A DNA stretch of 64,000 nucleotides. Origin: Gammaproteobacteria bacterium (lineage in GTDB: Bacteria > Pseudomonadota > Gammaproteobacteria > Pseudomonadales > Halieaceae). The stretch covers positions 24,001-88,000 of the forward strand of contig JAUICG010000022.1 of assembly GCA_030427485.1 (NCBI GenBank), read 5' to 3'. This document shows, one piece after another, positions 8,577-16,804 of this stretch; within the stretch, counting starts at the first letter, position 1; each line of letters starts with the position of its first letter. The translations under genes were made by a program, and so were the position numbers. The notes beneath the pieces were generated by a model, which searched no databases, was not told where the DNA came from, and worked only from the letters and a program-made list of their open reading frames with translations.

Positions 8577-9617
8577 ATGAATATTCAACAGGCCCTGGCG
8601 AGGGTCGTGGAACACGGCGACCTCAGTCGCGAAGAGATGCAGGATGTCATGCACCAGATCATGACCGGGGACGCCACCGAAGCGCAGATAGGCGGTTTCC
8701 TGGTCGCGCTGCGCATGAAAGGAGAGACCACGGAAGAGATCGCCGGCGCGGCGCACGTGATGCGTGAACTGGCGACGCCCGTGCGCGTGAGCGGGCCGCA
8801 CCTGGTCGATCTGGTCGGCACCGGCGGCGACGGCGCCAACCTGTTCAATGTTTCCACCGGGGCGTGTTTTGTCGCCGCGGCTGCCGGCGCGGTCGTGGCC
8901 AAGCACGGCAACCGGGCGGCCTCCAGCGCCAGCGGCATGTCGGATGTGCTGGAAGCCTTCGGCATGCCGCTGGACCTGACGCCCGACGAGGTCACGCGCG
9001 CGATTAACGAAACCGGCCTGGGGTTTATGTTCGCCCCTGTACACCACAGCGCGATGCGCTATGCGATCGGCCCGCGCCGCGAGCTGGGCATGCGCACGGT
9101 ATTCAACATACTCGGGCCGCTCACCAACCCTGCGGGCGTGAAGCGGCAGGTGATAGGCGTGTACTCGGCGCACCTGTGCCGGCCCCTGGCGGAAGTGCTC
9201 AAGATGCTGGGCGCGGAACACGTGATGGTGGTGCACTCGGAAGACGGCCTGGACGAGATTTCCATTGCCGCGGCGACACAGGTCACGGAGCTCTGCGACG
9301 GCAATATCGAGAGCTACCAGATCTGCCCGGAGGATTTTTCGCTGACGCGGCAGAATCTTGAAGGTCTGGTCGTCGACGATTCAAGGGCCTCTGCCGACCT
9401 GATTCGCCGCGCGCTGGCGGGCGCGGCGGATGAGCCCGCGCAGAAGGCCGCTGCCATGCTGGCACTGAACGCCGGTGCGACCATCTATGTCAGCGGTATC
9501 GCGGCGACGATGGCCGATGGCGTGGCGATGGCGGAAGACGCGCTGGCGAGCGGCCTGGCGCAGGAAAAGCTGCAACAGTTCATCGATTTCACGCAACTGA
9601 TGCGCGGGCGGGGCTGA
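8577..9617 (+). CDS. trpD: Anthranilate phosphoribosyltransferase
   Basis: Transfers phosphoribose from PRPP to anthranilate. The 346-aa product shows the PRPP-binding glycine loop VGTGGDGANLFNVST (residues about 80-94), the KHGNRAASS segment, and the anthranilate-contacting region ending GPLTNPA. It lies 9 nt after trpG and 3 nt before trpC, so the operon is a single tight unit. Confidence 0.96.
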   Translation: MNIQQALARVVEHGDLSREEMQDVMHQIMTGDATEAQIGGFLVALRMKGETTEEIAGAAHVMRELATPVRVSGPHLVDLVGTGGDGANLFNVSTGACFVAAAAGAVVAKHGNRAASSASGMSDVLEAFGMPLDLTPDEVTRAINETGLGFMFAPVHHSAMRYAIGPRRELGMRTVFNILGPLTNPAGVKRQVIGVYSAHLCRPLAEVLKMLGAEHVMVVHSEDGLDEISIAAATQVTELCDGNIESYQICPEDFSLTRQNLEGLVVDDSRASADLIRRALAGAADEPAQKAAAMLALNAGATIYVSGIAATMADGVAMAEDALASGLAQEKLQQFIDFTQLMRGRG

Positions 9618-9620
9618 GGC

Positions 9621-10430
9621 ATGGCACGCAAACCGCCGACGATTCTGCGGGAGATTCTGGCGCGCAAGGTCGAGGAAGTCGCGCAGCGCCGGGCCGCGGA
9701 CTCGCTGGCCAGCCTGGAACAGCGCGCCGGCGAACAGGGCGCGGCGCGCGGATTTTGCGCGGCCCTGCAGCAACGCAGCGCCGCCGGTGAGCCCGCCGTG
9801 ATTGCCGAGGTGAAGAAGGCCTCTCCCAGCAAAGGCGTCATCCGGGAGGATTTCCAGCCCGGGCAGATTGCCCGCAGTTACCAGGAGGGCGGCGCCTGCT
9901 GCCTTTCCGTACTGACGGACAGGGACTTCTTCCAGGGGAGTGAAGCCTACCTGCAGCAGGCGCGCGCCGCCTGCGATTTGCCCGTGCTGCGCAAGGATTT
10001 CACCGTGGATCCGTACCAGGTGGTTGAGGCGCGGGCGATCGGCGCGGACGCAGTGCTGCTGATTGTCGCCGCCCTGGCGGATGAGCAGATGCGCGAGTTG
10101 ATGCAGGCGGCGACTGAAGTGGGTGTCGACGTACTGGTGGAGGTGCACGACCGCGCGGAGCTGGAGCGCGCGCTCGAACTGGCAACACCGCTGATCGGCA
10201 TCAACAACCGCGATCTGCACACCTTCGACACCACGCTGTCGACCACCCTGGACCTGCTAGCGCATATTCCCGCCGACCGCCTGGTGGTCACCGAGAGCGG
10301 CATCCACACGGCTGCCGATGTGGCGTTGATGCGCGATGCGAATGTGCACGCGTTTCTGGTTGGCGAGGCGTTTATGCGGGCGGCGGAGCCGGGTGAAAAG
10401 TTGCGAGAGTTGTTTTTTTCAGGTAGCTGA
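9621..10430 (+). CDS. trpC: Indole-3-glycerol-phosphate synthase
   Basis: Ring closure of carboxyphenylamino-deoxyribulose-5-phosphate to indole-glycerol phosphate. The 269-aa TIM barrel has the family residues EVKKASPSKGVIRE (catalytic Glu/Lys), RKDFTVDPYQV, EVHDRAEL, INNRDLHTF and ESGI. It is monofunctional with no TrpF domain; trpF, trpB and trpA are not in the window. A nested repeat region begins about 24 nt downstream. Confidence 0.96.
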   Translation: MARKPPTILREILARKVEEVAQRRAADSLASLEQRAGEQGAARGFCAALQQRSAAGEPAVIAEVKKASPSKGVIREDFQPGQIARSYQEGGACCLSVLTDRDFFQGSEAYLQQARAACDLPVLRKDFTVDPYQVVEARAIGADAVLLIVAALADEQMRELMQAATEVGVDVLVEVHDRAELERALELATPLIGINNRDLHTFDTTLSTTLDLLAHIPADRLVVTESGIHTAADVALMRDANVHAFLVGEAFMRAAEPGEKLRELFFSGS

Positions 10431-10461
10431 AGGGCTGGGATTATCCTTCGTAGCGAGGTTC

Positions 10462-10645
10462 GGTAGTGGCCCAGTTTGAAATTTGGCGAGAATCGAGAGC
10501 CTGAGGGGTAGGGCGCTGGTCGGGACCGTGTGGCGACAGGACGTCGCCACTCGAGCCTGCACATGGATGTGCGCTTTTTGGCGTGTCCCGACCAGCGCCC
10601 TACCCCTCAGGCTCGTGCAGCAAGATTTCAAACTGAGCCACTACC
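10462..10645. mobile_element. MITE-like unit with terminal inverted repeats and flanking direct repeats
   Basis: Terminal inverted repeats at 10462-10482 and 10625-10645 (20 of 21 positions, beginning GGTAGTGGCYCAGTTTG) bound a 184-bp unit. An identical 8-bp sequence CGAGGTTC lies immediately outside each end (10454-10461 and 10646-10653; 9 bp if the boundary is shifted by one), as expected of a target-site duplication. The unit contains family B copy 2. It encodes nothing, so any transposase must act in trans. It lies just downstream of trpC. Confidence 0.7.
10497..10614. repeat. Palindromic element, family B copy 2
   Basis: Perfect 30-bp inverted arms at 10497-10526 and 10585-10614 around a 58-nt core. 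The core carries the same two small hairpins as the copy at 5039-5171 (GTGGCGAC-AGGAC-GTCGCCAC, then GCACA-TGGA-TGTGC followed by GCTTTTT). Arm bases that differ from copy 1 differ on both sides, so pairing is preserved. Confidence 0.88.
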
Positions 10646-10816
10646 CGAGGTTCGCATGGGTGGACCGGCCCACCCATGCCGCTTTGACGATACGAATTTT
10701 TCGATACCAACCAGCGGTAAAAGCACTCGGCTCCCGCCGGCTCCACTGCCCGACAATCAAACCGTCCCTGGATTAGCCCGAACGGAAGCGAATAAACCGA
10801 CCTTGCAACGGCTCCA

Positions 10817-10895
10817 GGATTCGACCTGCCGCAGGGGGTCGAGCGCGAATATCTCAGCCCTTTGAGCGATCGGCCCCCTGCGGCAGGTCGAATCC
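10817..10895. repeat. Palindromic element, family A copy 3
   Basis: Perfect 22-bp inverted arms at 10817-10838 and 10874-10895 around a 35-nt core (10839-10873) containing GAGCGCGAATATCTCAGCC, in the same orientation as the copy at 6117-6187. It lies in the convergent gap between trpC and crp. Confidence 0.87.
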
Positions 10896-10896
10896 G

Positions 10897-10934
10897 GCAA
10901 CGCGGCATCGGAGCAACGCGGCATCGGAGCAACA
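10897..10934. repeat. 16-bp direct tandem repeat, 2.4 copies
   Basis: The unit GCAACGCGGCATCGGA occurs exactly twice in tandem (10897-10912, 10913-10928) and then GCAACA. It abuts the right arm of family A copy 3. A diverged version of the same string (TCCGGCAACGGAGCAA) appears about 70 nt after family A copy 2, suggesting the tail travels with the element. Confidence 0.75.
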
Positions 10935-10957
10935 GATCGAAGAAACAACAGCGAACT

Positions 10958-10983
10958 GCGACCCCCCAATTTCGGGGTGTCGC
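10958..10983 (-). terminator. Hairpin at the 3' end of crp
   Basis: GCGAC-CCCC and GGGG-GTCGC halves form a stem of about nine pairs with an AATTTC loop and one bulged base, ending at the crp stop codon. No convincing T-run follows on the minus strand, so termination activity is uncertain. Confidence 0.4.
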
Positions 10984-11627
10984 TAGCGGGTCCCGTACAC
11001 CACCATGGTTTTACCCGACACCGAAACCAGCCCGTCCTGCTCCAGGTTCTTGAGCACACGCCCGGCCATTTCGCGCGAGCAACCGACGATTTTGCCCAGT
11101 TCCTGCCGTGTGATCTTGATCTGCATGCCGTCCGGGTGGGTCATCGCATCCGGCTCGCGACACAGGTCCAGCAGCGTGTGGGCGATGCGACCGGAAACGT
11201 CCACAAAGGCCAGGTCGCTCAGTTTGCGTGTGGTCTGGCGCAGGCGCGCCCCCAGTTGCCTGGACACCGCGTAGAGGATGTCCGGGAACTGACCGCGTAT
11301 CTGGTGGAAGCGCTCGTAGCTGATTTCCGCTACCTCGCACTGGGTCTTGGCGACCACCATGGCGCTGCGTACCGATTGCTCGGCATCGAAAAGCCCCATC
11401 TCGCCGACGAAATCGCCGGGGTTCAAATAGGCTACCACCAGCATGTGGCCCGGTTCCGATTCATCCTCCACCATCACGGATACCGAACCGTCCAGAATCA
11501 GGCAAAGTGAACTCCCCAGTTCGCCCTGCTTGAGAACGACGCTCTTGGCTCTGAAATCCTTGCGCTGACAGTGGCGCAGGAAATTTTCCACGTTGGGAAG
11601 GTTCTTGGTTATCTGTGGCTTAAGCAA
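10983..11627 (-). CDS. crp: Crp/Vfr-type cyclic-AMP receptor transcription factor
   Basis: Global transcription regulator with an N-terminal cyclic-nucleotide domain (GDFVGEMGLFDAEQSVRSA phosphate cassette) and a C-terminal helix-turn-helix (TRQELGKIVGCSREMAGRVLKNLE), ending in VYGTR as Vfr does. An ATG at 11678 is in frame, but I choose TTG 11627. A strong GGAGG ribosome site (11636-11640) lies 8 nt upstream, and the resulting 214-aa length equals Pseudomonas Vfr. It is divergent from an OsmC-family gene, the same pairing seen beside E. coli crp (yhfA). Effector and targets cannot be read from the sequence. Confidence 0.93.
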   Translation of the reverse strand: MLKPQITKNLPNVENFLRHCQRKDFRAKSVVLKQGELGSSLCLILDGSVSVMVEDESEPGHMLVVAYLNPGDFVGEMGLFDAEQSVRSAMVVAKTQCEVAEISYERFHQIRGQFPDILYAVSRQLGARLRQTTRKLSDLAFVDVSGRIAHTLLDLCREPDAMTHPDGMQIKITRQELGKIVGCSREMAGRVLKNLEQDGLVSVSGKTMVVYGTR

Positions 11628-11746
11628 GTGACTAACCTCCAAAGTGCCATTTATTTTGTCCAATACTAACCCGATCACGGGCTAAGTAAAATGTAACTTG
11701 TTGTGCTAAGCTGCAGCGCCTTTTTTGGTGGAGGAACCGTGGATCG

Positions 11747-12181
11747 ATGAAAGCGACAGTGAAATGGACGGACGGCGCGATGTTTGTCGGCGAATCCGGC
11801 AGCGGCCACACGGTCGTCATGGATGGCCCGGAAGACCTTGGCGGTCGCAATCTCGCGGCCAGGCCCATGGAGATGCTGTTGCTTGGGACTGGCGGGTGTT
11901 CGATCTACGATGTCCTCAGCATGTTGAAGAAGTCGCGCCAGCAGGTCGTGGATTGCCGCGTCGAGATGGATGCGGAGCGCGCCGACGCCGTACCGGCGGT
12001 CTTTACGCGAATCAATATGCATTTCGTGGTGACCGGTGCGGCGCTGAAGGAAAGTCACGTCAAGCGCGCGGTGGAGTTGTCGGCCGAGAAGTACTGCTCC
12101 GCCTCGATCATGCTGGGTGCGGCGGGCGTTGAAGTGACGCACAGCTACGAGATTGTCGAGTTCGCGCCAGATAACAATTAG
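11747..12181 (+). CDS. OsmC/YhfA family redox protein
   Basis: A 144-aa OsmC-fold protein. GTGGCSIYDVLSMLKK contains the first conserved cysteine and AEKYCSASIMLG the second, the pair used by OsmC/Ohr enzymes for peroxide chemistry. The YhfA subgroup, which sits next to crp in many gammaproteobacteria, is the best fit, but its physiological substrate is not established. It is divergent from crp with about 120 nt between the starts. Confidence 0.85.
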   Translation: MKATVKWTDGAMFVGESGSGHTVVMDGPEDLGGRNLAARPMEMLLLGTGGCSIYDVLSMLKKSRQQVVDCRVEMDAERADAVPAVFTRINMHFVVTGAALKESHVKRAVELSAEKYCSASIMLGAAGVEVTHSYEIVEFAPDNN

Positions 12182-12245
12182 CGATGCCAGATTACACGTC
12201 CTCACGTCTGGTCAGTTATGCCGGTATGCGTGCCTGGAGTGCGAC

Positions 12246-13046
12246 GTGAAGCGGTATGCTGGCCCGCAAGTGGTATTTCACGTGCACTTGATGAAGACCG
12301 CCGGATCCACCGTCAACGATAGCCTGATGGACTTTTATCGCCCGGTTTCCCGCTACGTGCAGGCGGAAACGATGATGGAAGCCGCTCACATGAAGGCGTC
12401 TCCGCAGTTGTTATTCAACCTGCCTGCCAAGCGCAGGGACCAGCTGCGTTATATCAGCGCACACATGCCGTTGAGCGCCGCATTTCGTTATCGCGATGAA
12501 TCCGCCCGGCCGGTGTCCATTACGCTGTTGCTGCGCGACGGATTCGAGCGCGCCGTCAGCCATCTTGTACACCTGGCCCGGCAGCTTGATTTCGCTTTCA
12601 GCTATCGGGAGCTGATGGATGACCCCGTGCTGGGTGAGTATTTCCTGTCCAATCACCAAACCCGGGCCCTGGCCACCTGCGAGTCCGCGTGGTCTGAATG
12701 GCAGCGGTGTTTTGACCGCATCCTGTTCCTGAAACTGCACCTGGAGACCCCCACGGCAAACTTTACCGTCTCTGCCGTGACAGAATCGGACCTGGCGCGC
12801 GCCATCTCGGACCTGCCAAAGCTCGATGTTCTGGGCTTGCAGAGCGAATTCGAGAACTGGTGGCGACGCTGCCACGCCCGTGTGGGTTGGCCGCTGGCGC
12901 ACAGCGCGCCCACAAACGTGGGAAGCAGGAAGCACAAGCGCGCCGCGCCGCAAATTCCCGGCAGCGTTCTGGATGAACTGCGCGAGCGCAACCGGCTCGA
13001 TGCACGTTTGTACGCGGCCGCCGGCGAACTGCTGTCCGCGCGCTAG
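12246..13046 (+). CDS. Sulfotransferase-family protein
   Basis: A 266-aa protein whose N-terminus carries HVHLMKTAGSTVNDSL, a match to the H-x-x-KTAGT PAPS-binding loop of carbohydrate sulfotransferases (HS2ST-like/Sulfotransfer_2). An ISAHMPL segment and RDGFERAVSHLVHL in the middle resemble the 3'-phosphate-binding Arg/Ser element (RDPxxRxxS). I choose GTG 12246, with GGAG 6 nt upstream, over an in-frame ATG at 12153 that would overlap the OsmC gene. Acceptor unknown; a cell-surface glycan is plausible. Its stop overlaps the stop of convergent coq7 by 4 nt. It interrupts the crp-osmC-coq7 neighbourhood seen in Pseudomonas, so it may be an insertion. Confidence 0.7.
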   Translation: MKRYAGPQVVFHVHLMKTAGSTVNDSLMDFYRPVSRYVQAETMMEAAHMKASPQLLFNLPAKRRDQLRYISAHMPLSAAFRYRDESARPVSITLLLRDGFERAVSHLVHLARQLDFAFSYRELMDDPVLGEYFLSNHQTRALATCESAWSEWQRCFDRILFLKLHLETPTANFTVSAVTESDLARAISDLPKLDVLGLQSEFENWWRRCHARVGWPLAHSAPTNVGSRKHKRAAPQIPGSVLDELRERNRLDARLYAAAGELLSAR

Positions 13047-13687
13047 ATCCTGTAGCTGCTGCGGGTCATGAATCTGGAGACGGATGTCATGGCTTCTTTC
13101 GCACGCAGCGGAAATTCAGCGCCACCCGCGGCCAGCGCGTTTTCGCCGTGGCGCTGCTCGTCCACCAGCATTTGCTGCAGGATCAACTGCGACTTGCGAT
13201 CCTCGTCGGGTAACTGCCTGAGATGGTCGTGCAGGTGGCTGCAGACCTGCTCTTCGGTCGCGGCGACAAACCCGAGACTGACTTTGTCGCTGATCGCGCC
13301 GGCGATTGCGCCCATTACGAAGGACATGCCGTACCAGGCCGGATTCAGGTAGCTCGTGTGGCTGCCCAACTCGCGCAGGCGCTCCTCACACCACACCAGG
13401 TGATCGATCTCCTCCCGGGCCGCCTGCGACATCTCCTTGCGCACCGTTGGCAGCCGTGCCGTCAGCGCCTGGCCCTGGTACAGCGCCTGCGCGCAGACTT
13501 CGCCCGTGTGGTTGACGCGCATCAGGCCGGCGACGTGTTTGCGCTCCGCATCCGAGAGTTCAGTGTCGGTATGGTCCTGCGCCGGTGAGGGCCGGCTGGC
13601 GCGGTGGCCGCGGTTGGTGATCGTCCTCATCACCGAATCCGCTTCGGAGATCAGTTTGTCCAGCAGGGACAGGCGGCGCTTTCGCAT
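13043..13687 (-). CDS. coq7: Demethoxyubiquinone hydroxylase Coq7
   Basis: Di-iron hydroxylase that adds the last ring hydroxyl in ubiquinone synthesis. The 214-aa product has the ferritin-like iron ligands in the order NHTGEV(CAQALYQGQ), REEIDHL, ATEEQVCSHLHDH and DEQRHGENA. Length is standard for the bacterial Coq7/CAT5 type that replaces UbiF. It is a single minus-strand gene converging on the sulfotransferase. Confidence 0.95.
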   Translation of the reverse strand: MRKRRLSLLDKLISEADSVMRTITNRGHRASRPSPAQDHTDTELSDAERKHVAGLMRVNHTGEVCAQALYQGQALTARLPTVRKEMSQAAREEIDHLVWCEERLRELGSHTSYLNPAWYGMSFVMGAIAGAISDKVSLGFVAATEEQVCSHLHDHLRQLPDEDRKSQLILQQMLVDEQRHGENALAAGGAEFPLRAKEAMTSVSRFMTRSSYRI

Positions 13688-13729
13688 AGTGGGTTCCGCA
13701 GTTCGAGTACGTGTGCCGACGGTGACTGC

Positions 13730-15013
13730 CTAACTATAGCGCGCTATAGCCCGCCAACCAATGTCCCGCCGCAGGGTCATACCCTCCCAACTGATCCTGT
13801 CCGCGGCCTGGTAGCACGCGCGCTGGGCACTCGCGATATCACTGCCCAGCGCAGTCACGCACAGCACGCGGCCGCCGCTGGTGACGATATGATCCCCGGA
13901 GCGTGCCGTGCCGGCGTGGAAGACCTTGATATCCTCCCCTTGCGCGGCCTCCAGACCGTGTATCGTCAAGCCCCTGGCATAGTCGCCCGGGTAACCGCCG
14001 GCAGCCAATACCACACCGATTGCGCAACGCTCGTCCCATATCGCCTCCGCCCGGTCGAGCGTGCCGTCCAGCGCGCTGTTGCACAGGCCCACCAGGTCCG
14101 ATTGCAAGCGCATCATGATGGGCTGGGTTTCAGGGTCGCCAAAGCGGCAGTTGTATTCAATGACCCGGGGCTGGCCGTCATCGTCGATCATCAGGCCGGC
14201 GTAGAGAAAGCCGGTGTAGTCATTGCCCTCCGCGGCCATGCCGGCCACGGTCGGCAGAATCACCTGTTCCATGATGCGCTGGTGCACCGCGGCATCGACC
14301 ACCGGGGCGGGGGAGTAGGCGCCCATGCCGCCGGTATTGGGACCGGTATCACCCTCGCCGATACGCTTGTGGTCCTGGCTGGTGGCCATCGGCAGCACGT
14401 TCGCGCCGTCTACCATCACGATAAAGCTGGCTTCCTCGCCGGCGAGGAATTCCTCGATGACCACGCGGCATCCGGCCTCGCCAAACGCGTTGCCCGACAG
14501 CATGTCGGTGACCGCCGCCTCCGCCTGGGCCAGCGTCTGTGCCACGATCACACCCTTGCCCGCGGCCAGGCCGTCGGCCTTGACCACGATCGGTGCGCCC
14601 TGCTCGCGCAGGTAGGCGAGTGCGGGTTCCAGTTCGGTGAAGTTGGCATAGCTGCCGGTGGGGATATTGTGCCGGGACAGAAAATCCTTGGTGAACGCCT
14701 TGGAGCCCTCCAGTTGCGCGGCGCCCTTGCCGGGACCGAAGCAGCGCAGCCCGCGCGCCTGGAAAAAATCGACCACGCCCTCCACCAGCGGCGTCTCCGG
14801 GCCGACAATGGTCAACCCGACATCGTGTTCCGCAGCAAAATCCGCCAGCGCCGCGAAATCCATCGCGTCGATGGCCACGTTCTCAAGCCCCGCTTCCTGC
14901 GCGGTGCCGGCGTTGCCGGGCGCGACATACACCGTGTCCACATCTGCGGATTGAGCGGCCTTCCACGCCAGCGCATGCTCGCGCCCGCCACTGCCGATAA
15001 CCAAAACGTTCAT
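13730..15013 (-). CDS. purD: Phosphoribosylamine-glycine ligase
   Basis: ATP-grasp ligase forming glycinamide ribonucleotide, second step of purine synthesis. The 427-aa protein begins MNVLVIGSGGREHALAWK and contains GLAAGKGVIVA (ATP-grasp loop), NTGGMGAYSPAPV and NCRFGDPETQ, all family signatures. It lies downstream of purH in the same direction, separated by 209 nt that hold a degenerate palindromic repeat. Confidence 0.97.
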   Translation of the reverse strand: MNVLVIGSGGREHALAWKAAQSADVDTVYVAPGNAGTAQEAGLENVAIDAMDFAALADFAAEHDVGLTIVGPETPLVEGVVDFFQARGLRCFGPGKGAAQLEGSKAFTKDFLSRHNIPTGSYANFTELEPALAYLREQGAPIVVKADGLAAGKGVIVAQTLAQAEAAVTDMLSGNAFGEAGCRVVIEEFLAGEEASFIVMVDGANVLPMATSQDHKRIGEGDTGPNTGGMGAYSPAPVVDAAVHQRIMEQVILPTVAGMAAEGNDYTGFLYAGLMIDDDGQPRVIEYNCRFGDPETQPIMMRLQSDLVGLCNSALDGTLDRAEAIWDERCAIGVVLAAGGYPGDYARGLTIHGLEAAQGEDIKVFHAGTARSGDHIVTSGGRVLCVTALGSDIASAQRACYQAADRISWEGMTLRRDIGWRAIARYS

Positions 15014-15076
15014 GCTATTCCTCTAAGACGAATAAGGCTCATAAAAAGCTCAAGGATGGTGAGGAGGCCGATGCGC

Positions 15077-15180
15077 GTCTGTGGCCCGTCGGGACCGTGC
15101 GAGGCAGGACGCCGGGGGCGGCCATCCGCAGCCCGAGCCCCCATGGACGGGTTTACGGCGTGTCACGGCGGACCATAGCC
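15077..15180. repeat. Palindromic element, family C copy 1 (degenerate arms)
   Basis: The core (15096-15161) has the GGC-AGGAC-GCC hairpin, the CCCATGGACGGG hairpin and GGTTTACGGCGTGTC, matching the copies at 38532-38642 and 38709-38796. It also has about 15 extra bases between the two hairpins. Outer arms (15077-15095 and 15162-15180) pair at 14 of 19 positions plus G-T pairs, the least perfect of the set, suggesting an old copy. It lies between purH and purD. Confidence 0.7.
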
Positions 15181-15222
15181 AGTCAACAGCCGGGCACTCA
15201 GTTGGATTGACTGCCATTACTT

Positions 15223-16797
15223 CTAGTGTCGGAAATGACGCATGCCGGTAAACACCATCGCCATGCCGTGCTCATCCGCCGCCGCGATCACCTCTTCGTC
15301 GCGAATCGATCCACCCGGCTGGATCACCGCCGCAATCCCGGACGCGCCGGCGTTGTCTATGCCGTCGCGGAACGGAAAGAACGCATCGGAGGCCATCACC
15401 GAACCCTTCACGGCGAGCCCCGCGTGTTCCGCCTTGATGGCGGCGATACGGGCGGAATTGATGCGGCTCATCTGGCCGGCGCCGACACCGACGGTCTGGC
15501 CGTTGGCGGCGTAGACTATCGCGTTGGATTTCACGAACTTGGCCACTTTCCAGGCAAACAACAGATCCTGCCACTGCTGCTCCGTGGGCTGCAGTTTGCT
15601 GACCACGCGCAAATCCTCCCGGCCAATCATGCCGAGATCGCGGTCCTGTACCAACAGTCCGCCGTTGACCCGCTTGTAGTCGAGCGCAGGCGCGCTGGTG
15701 CTCCACTCGCCGCAGGCCAGCAGTCGAACATTCTTCTTGTCCGCTACCAGCTTCGCCGCCTCCTCGCTGACGCTGGGGGCGATAATGACCTCCACGAACT
15801 GCCGCTCAACGATACTCGCGGCCGTGGCCGCGTCCAGTTCGCGGTTGAACGCGATAATCCCGCCAAATGCGGATTCCGTATCAGTGGCAAAAGCCAGGTC
15901 ATAGGCCTGGCTGATGTTCCCGGCAACCGCCACGCCGCAGGGGTTGGCGTGTTTCACGATCACGCAGGCCGGCTCGGCGAAGTTCTTGACGCACTCCAGC
16001 GCGGCGTCGGTATCGGCGACATTGTTGTAGGACAGTTCCTTGCCCTGCAGCTGGCGTGCGGTGGCGATGCCGGCTTCGGCCGGATTGGCTTCCACGTAGA
16101 ACGCGGCCTGCTGGTGCGGGTTCTCGCCGTAGCGCATCTCCTGCGCCTTGTGAAACTGCGTGTTGAACGTGCGCGGGAATCGGGGCGAGCCGCCGGGTAC
16201 CAGCGTGCCGAAGTGATTGGCGATGGCGCCATCGTAGGCGGCGGTGTGTTCATAGGCCTTGATGGCGAGGTCAAAGCGGGTCGCCAGCGAGGTGCTGCCG
16301 TCATTGGCGCGCATTTCGTCGAGGATGTCGCTGTAGTCGGAGGCGTTCACCACGATGTTGACGAAGCGGTGGTTCTTGGCCGCCGCGCGCACCATCGTGG
16401 GGCCGCCGATGTCGATATTCTCGATGGCGTCCTCCAGGGTGCAATCGGGTTTGGCGACGGTCGCCGCAAAGGGATACAGATTGACCACGACCATGTCGAT
16501 GGGCGCAATACCGTGCTCCGCCATCACGCTGTCATCCTGCCCCCTGCGGCCCAGGATGCCGCCGTGCACTTTCGGGTGCAGGGTTTTGACGCGGCCATCC
16601 ATCATTTCCGGAAAACCGGTGTAGTCCGCCACCTCGGTGACAGCCAGCCCGGCATCGCGCAGCAGGCGATAGGTGCCGCCGGTCGACAGCAGTTCCACTC
16701 CGAGTCCGCACAGTGCAGCGGCGAACTCCGCAATACCCGATTTGTCAGAGACGCTGATCAGGGCGCGTCTGACCTTCACGAGTTCGTTTCCACTCAT
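15223..16797 (-). CDS. purH: Bifunctional AICAR formyltransferase / IMP cyclohydrolase
   Basis: Last two steps of IMP synthesis. The 524-aa product has the N-terminal cyclohydrolase (MGS-like) domain beginning RRALISVSDKSGIAEFA, with TGGTYRLLRDAG and HPKVHGG, and the C-terminal transformylase with KHANPCGVA and SDAFFPFRDGID. Length is standard. It starts 7 nt after the fis stop, so it is co-transcribed with dusB-fis. Confidence 0.97.
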   Translation of the reverse strand: MSGNELVKVRRALISVSDKSGIAEFAAALCGLGVELLSTGGTYRLLRDAGLAVTEVADYTGFPEMMDGRVKTLHPKVHGGILGRRGQDDSVMAEHGIAPIDMVVVNLYPFAATVAKPDCTLEDAIENIDIGGPTMVRAAAKNHRFVNIVVNASDYSDILDEMRANDGSTSLATRFDLAIKAYEHTAAYDGAIANHFGTLVPGGSPRFPRTFNTQFHKAQEMRYGENPHQQAAFYVEANPAEAGIATARQLQGKELSYNNVADTDAALECVKNFAEPACVIVKHANPCGVAVAGNISQAYDLAFATDTESAFGGIIAFNRELDAATAASIVERQFVEVIIAPSVSEEAAKLVADKKNVRLLACGEWSTSAPALDYKRVNGGLLVQDRDLGMIGREDLRVVSKLQPTEQQWQDLLFAWKVAKFVKSNAIVYAANGQTVGVGAGQMSRINSARIAAIKAEHAGLAVKGSVMASDAFFPFRDGIDNAGASGIAAVIQPGGSIRDEEVIAAADEHGMAMVFTGMRHFRH

Positions 16798-16804
16798 AGC
16801 GATG

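Noticed and set aside
10983..11678. Longer crp start at ATG 11678
   Set aside because: Lacks a ribosome site and would add 17 residues absent from Vfr; TTG 11627 has GGAGG and gives the family length of 214 aa.
15014..15222. Small hypothetical proteins encoded in the palindromes (for example an MDGFTAC-type frame)
   Set aside because: The frame is a translation of the repeat core and appears at several loci in either orientation; no ribosome site.
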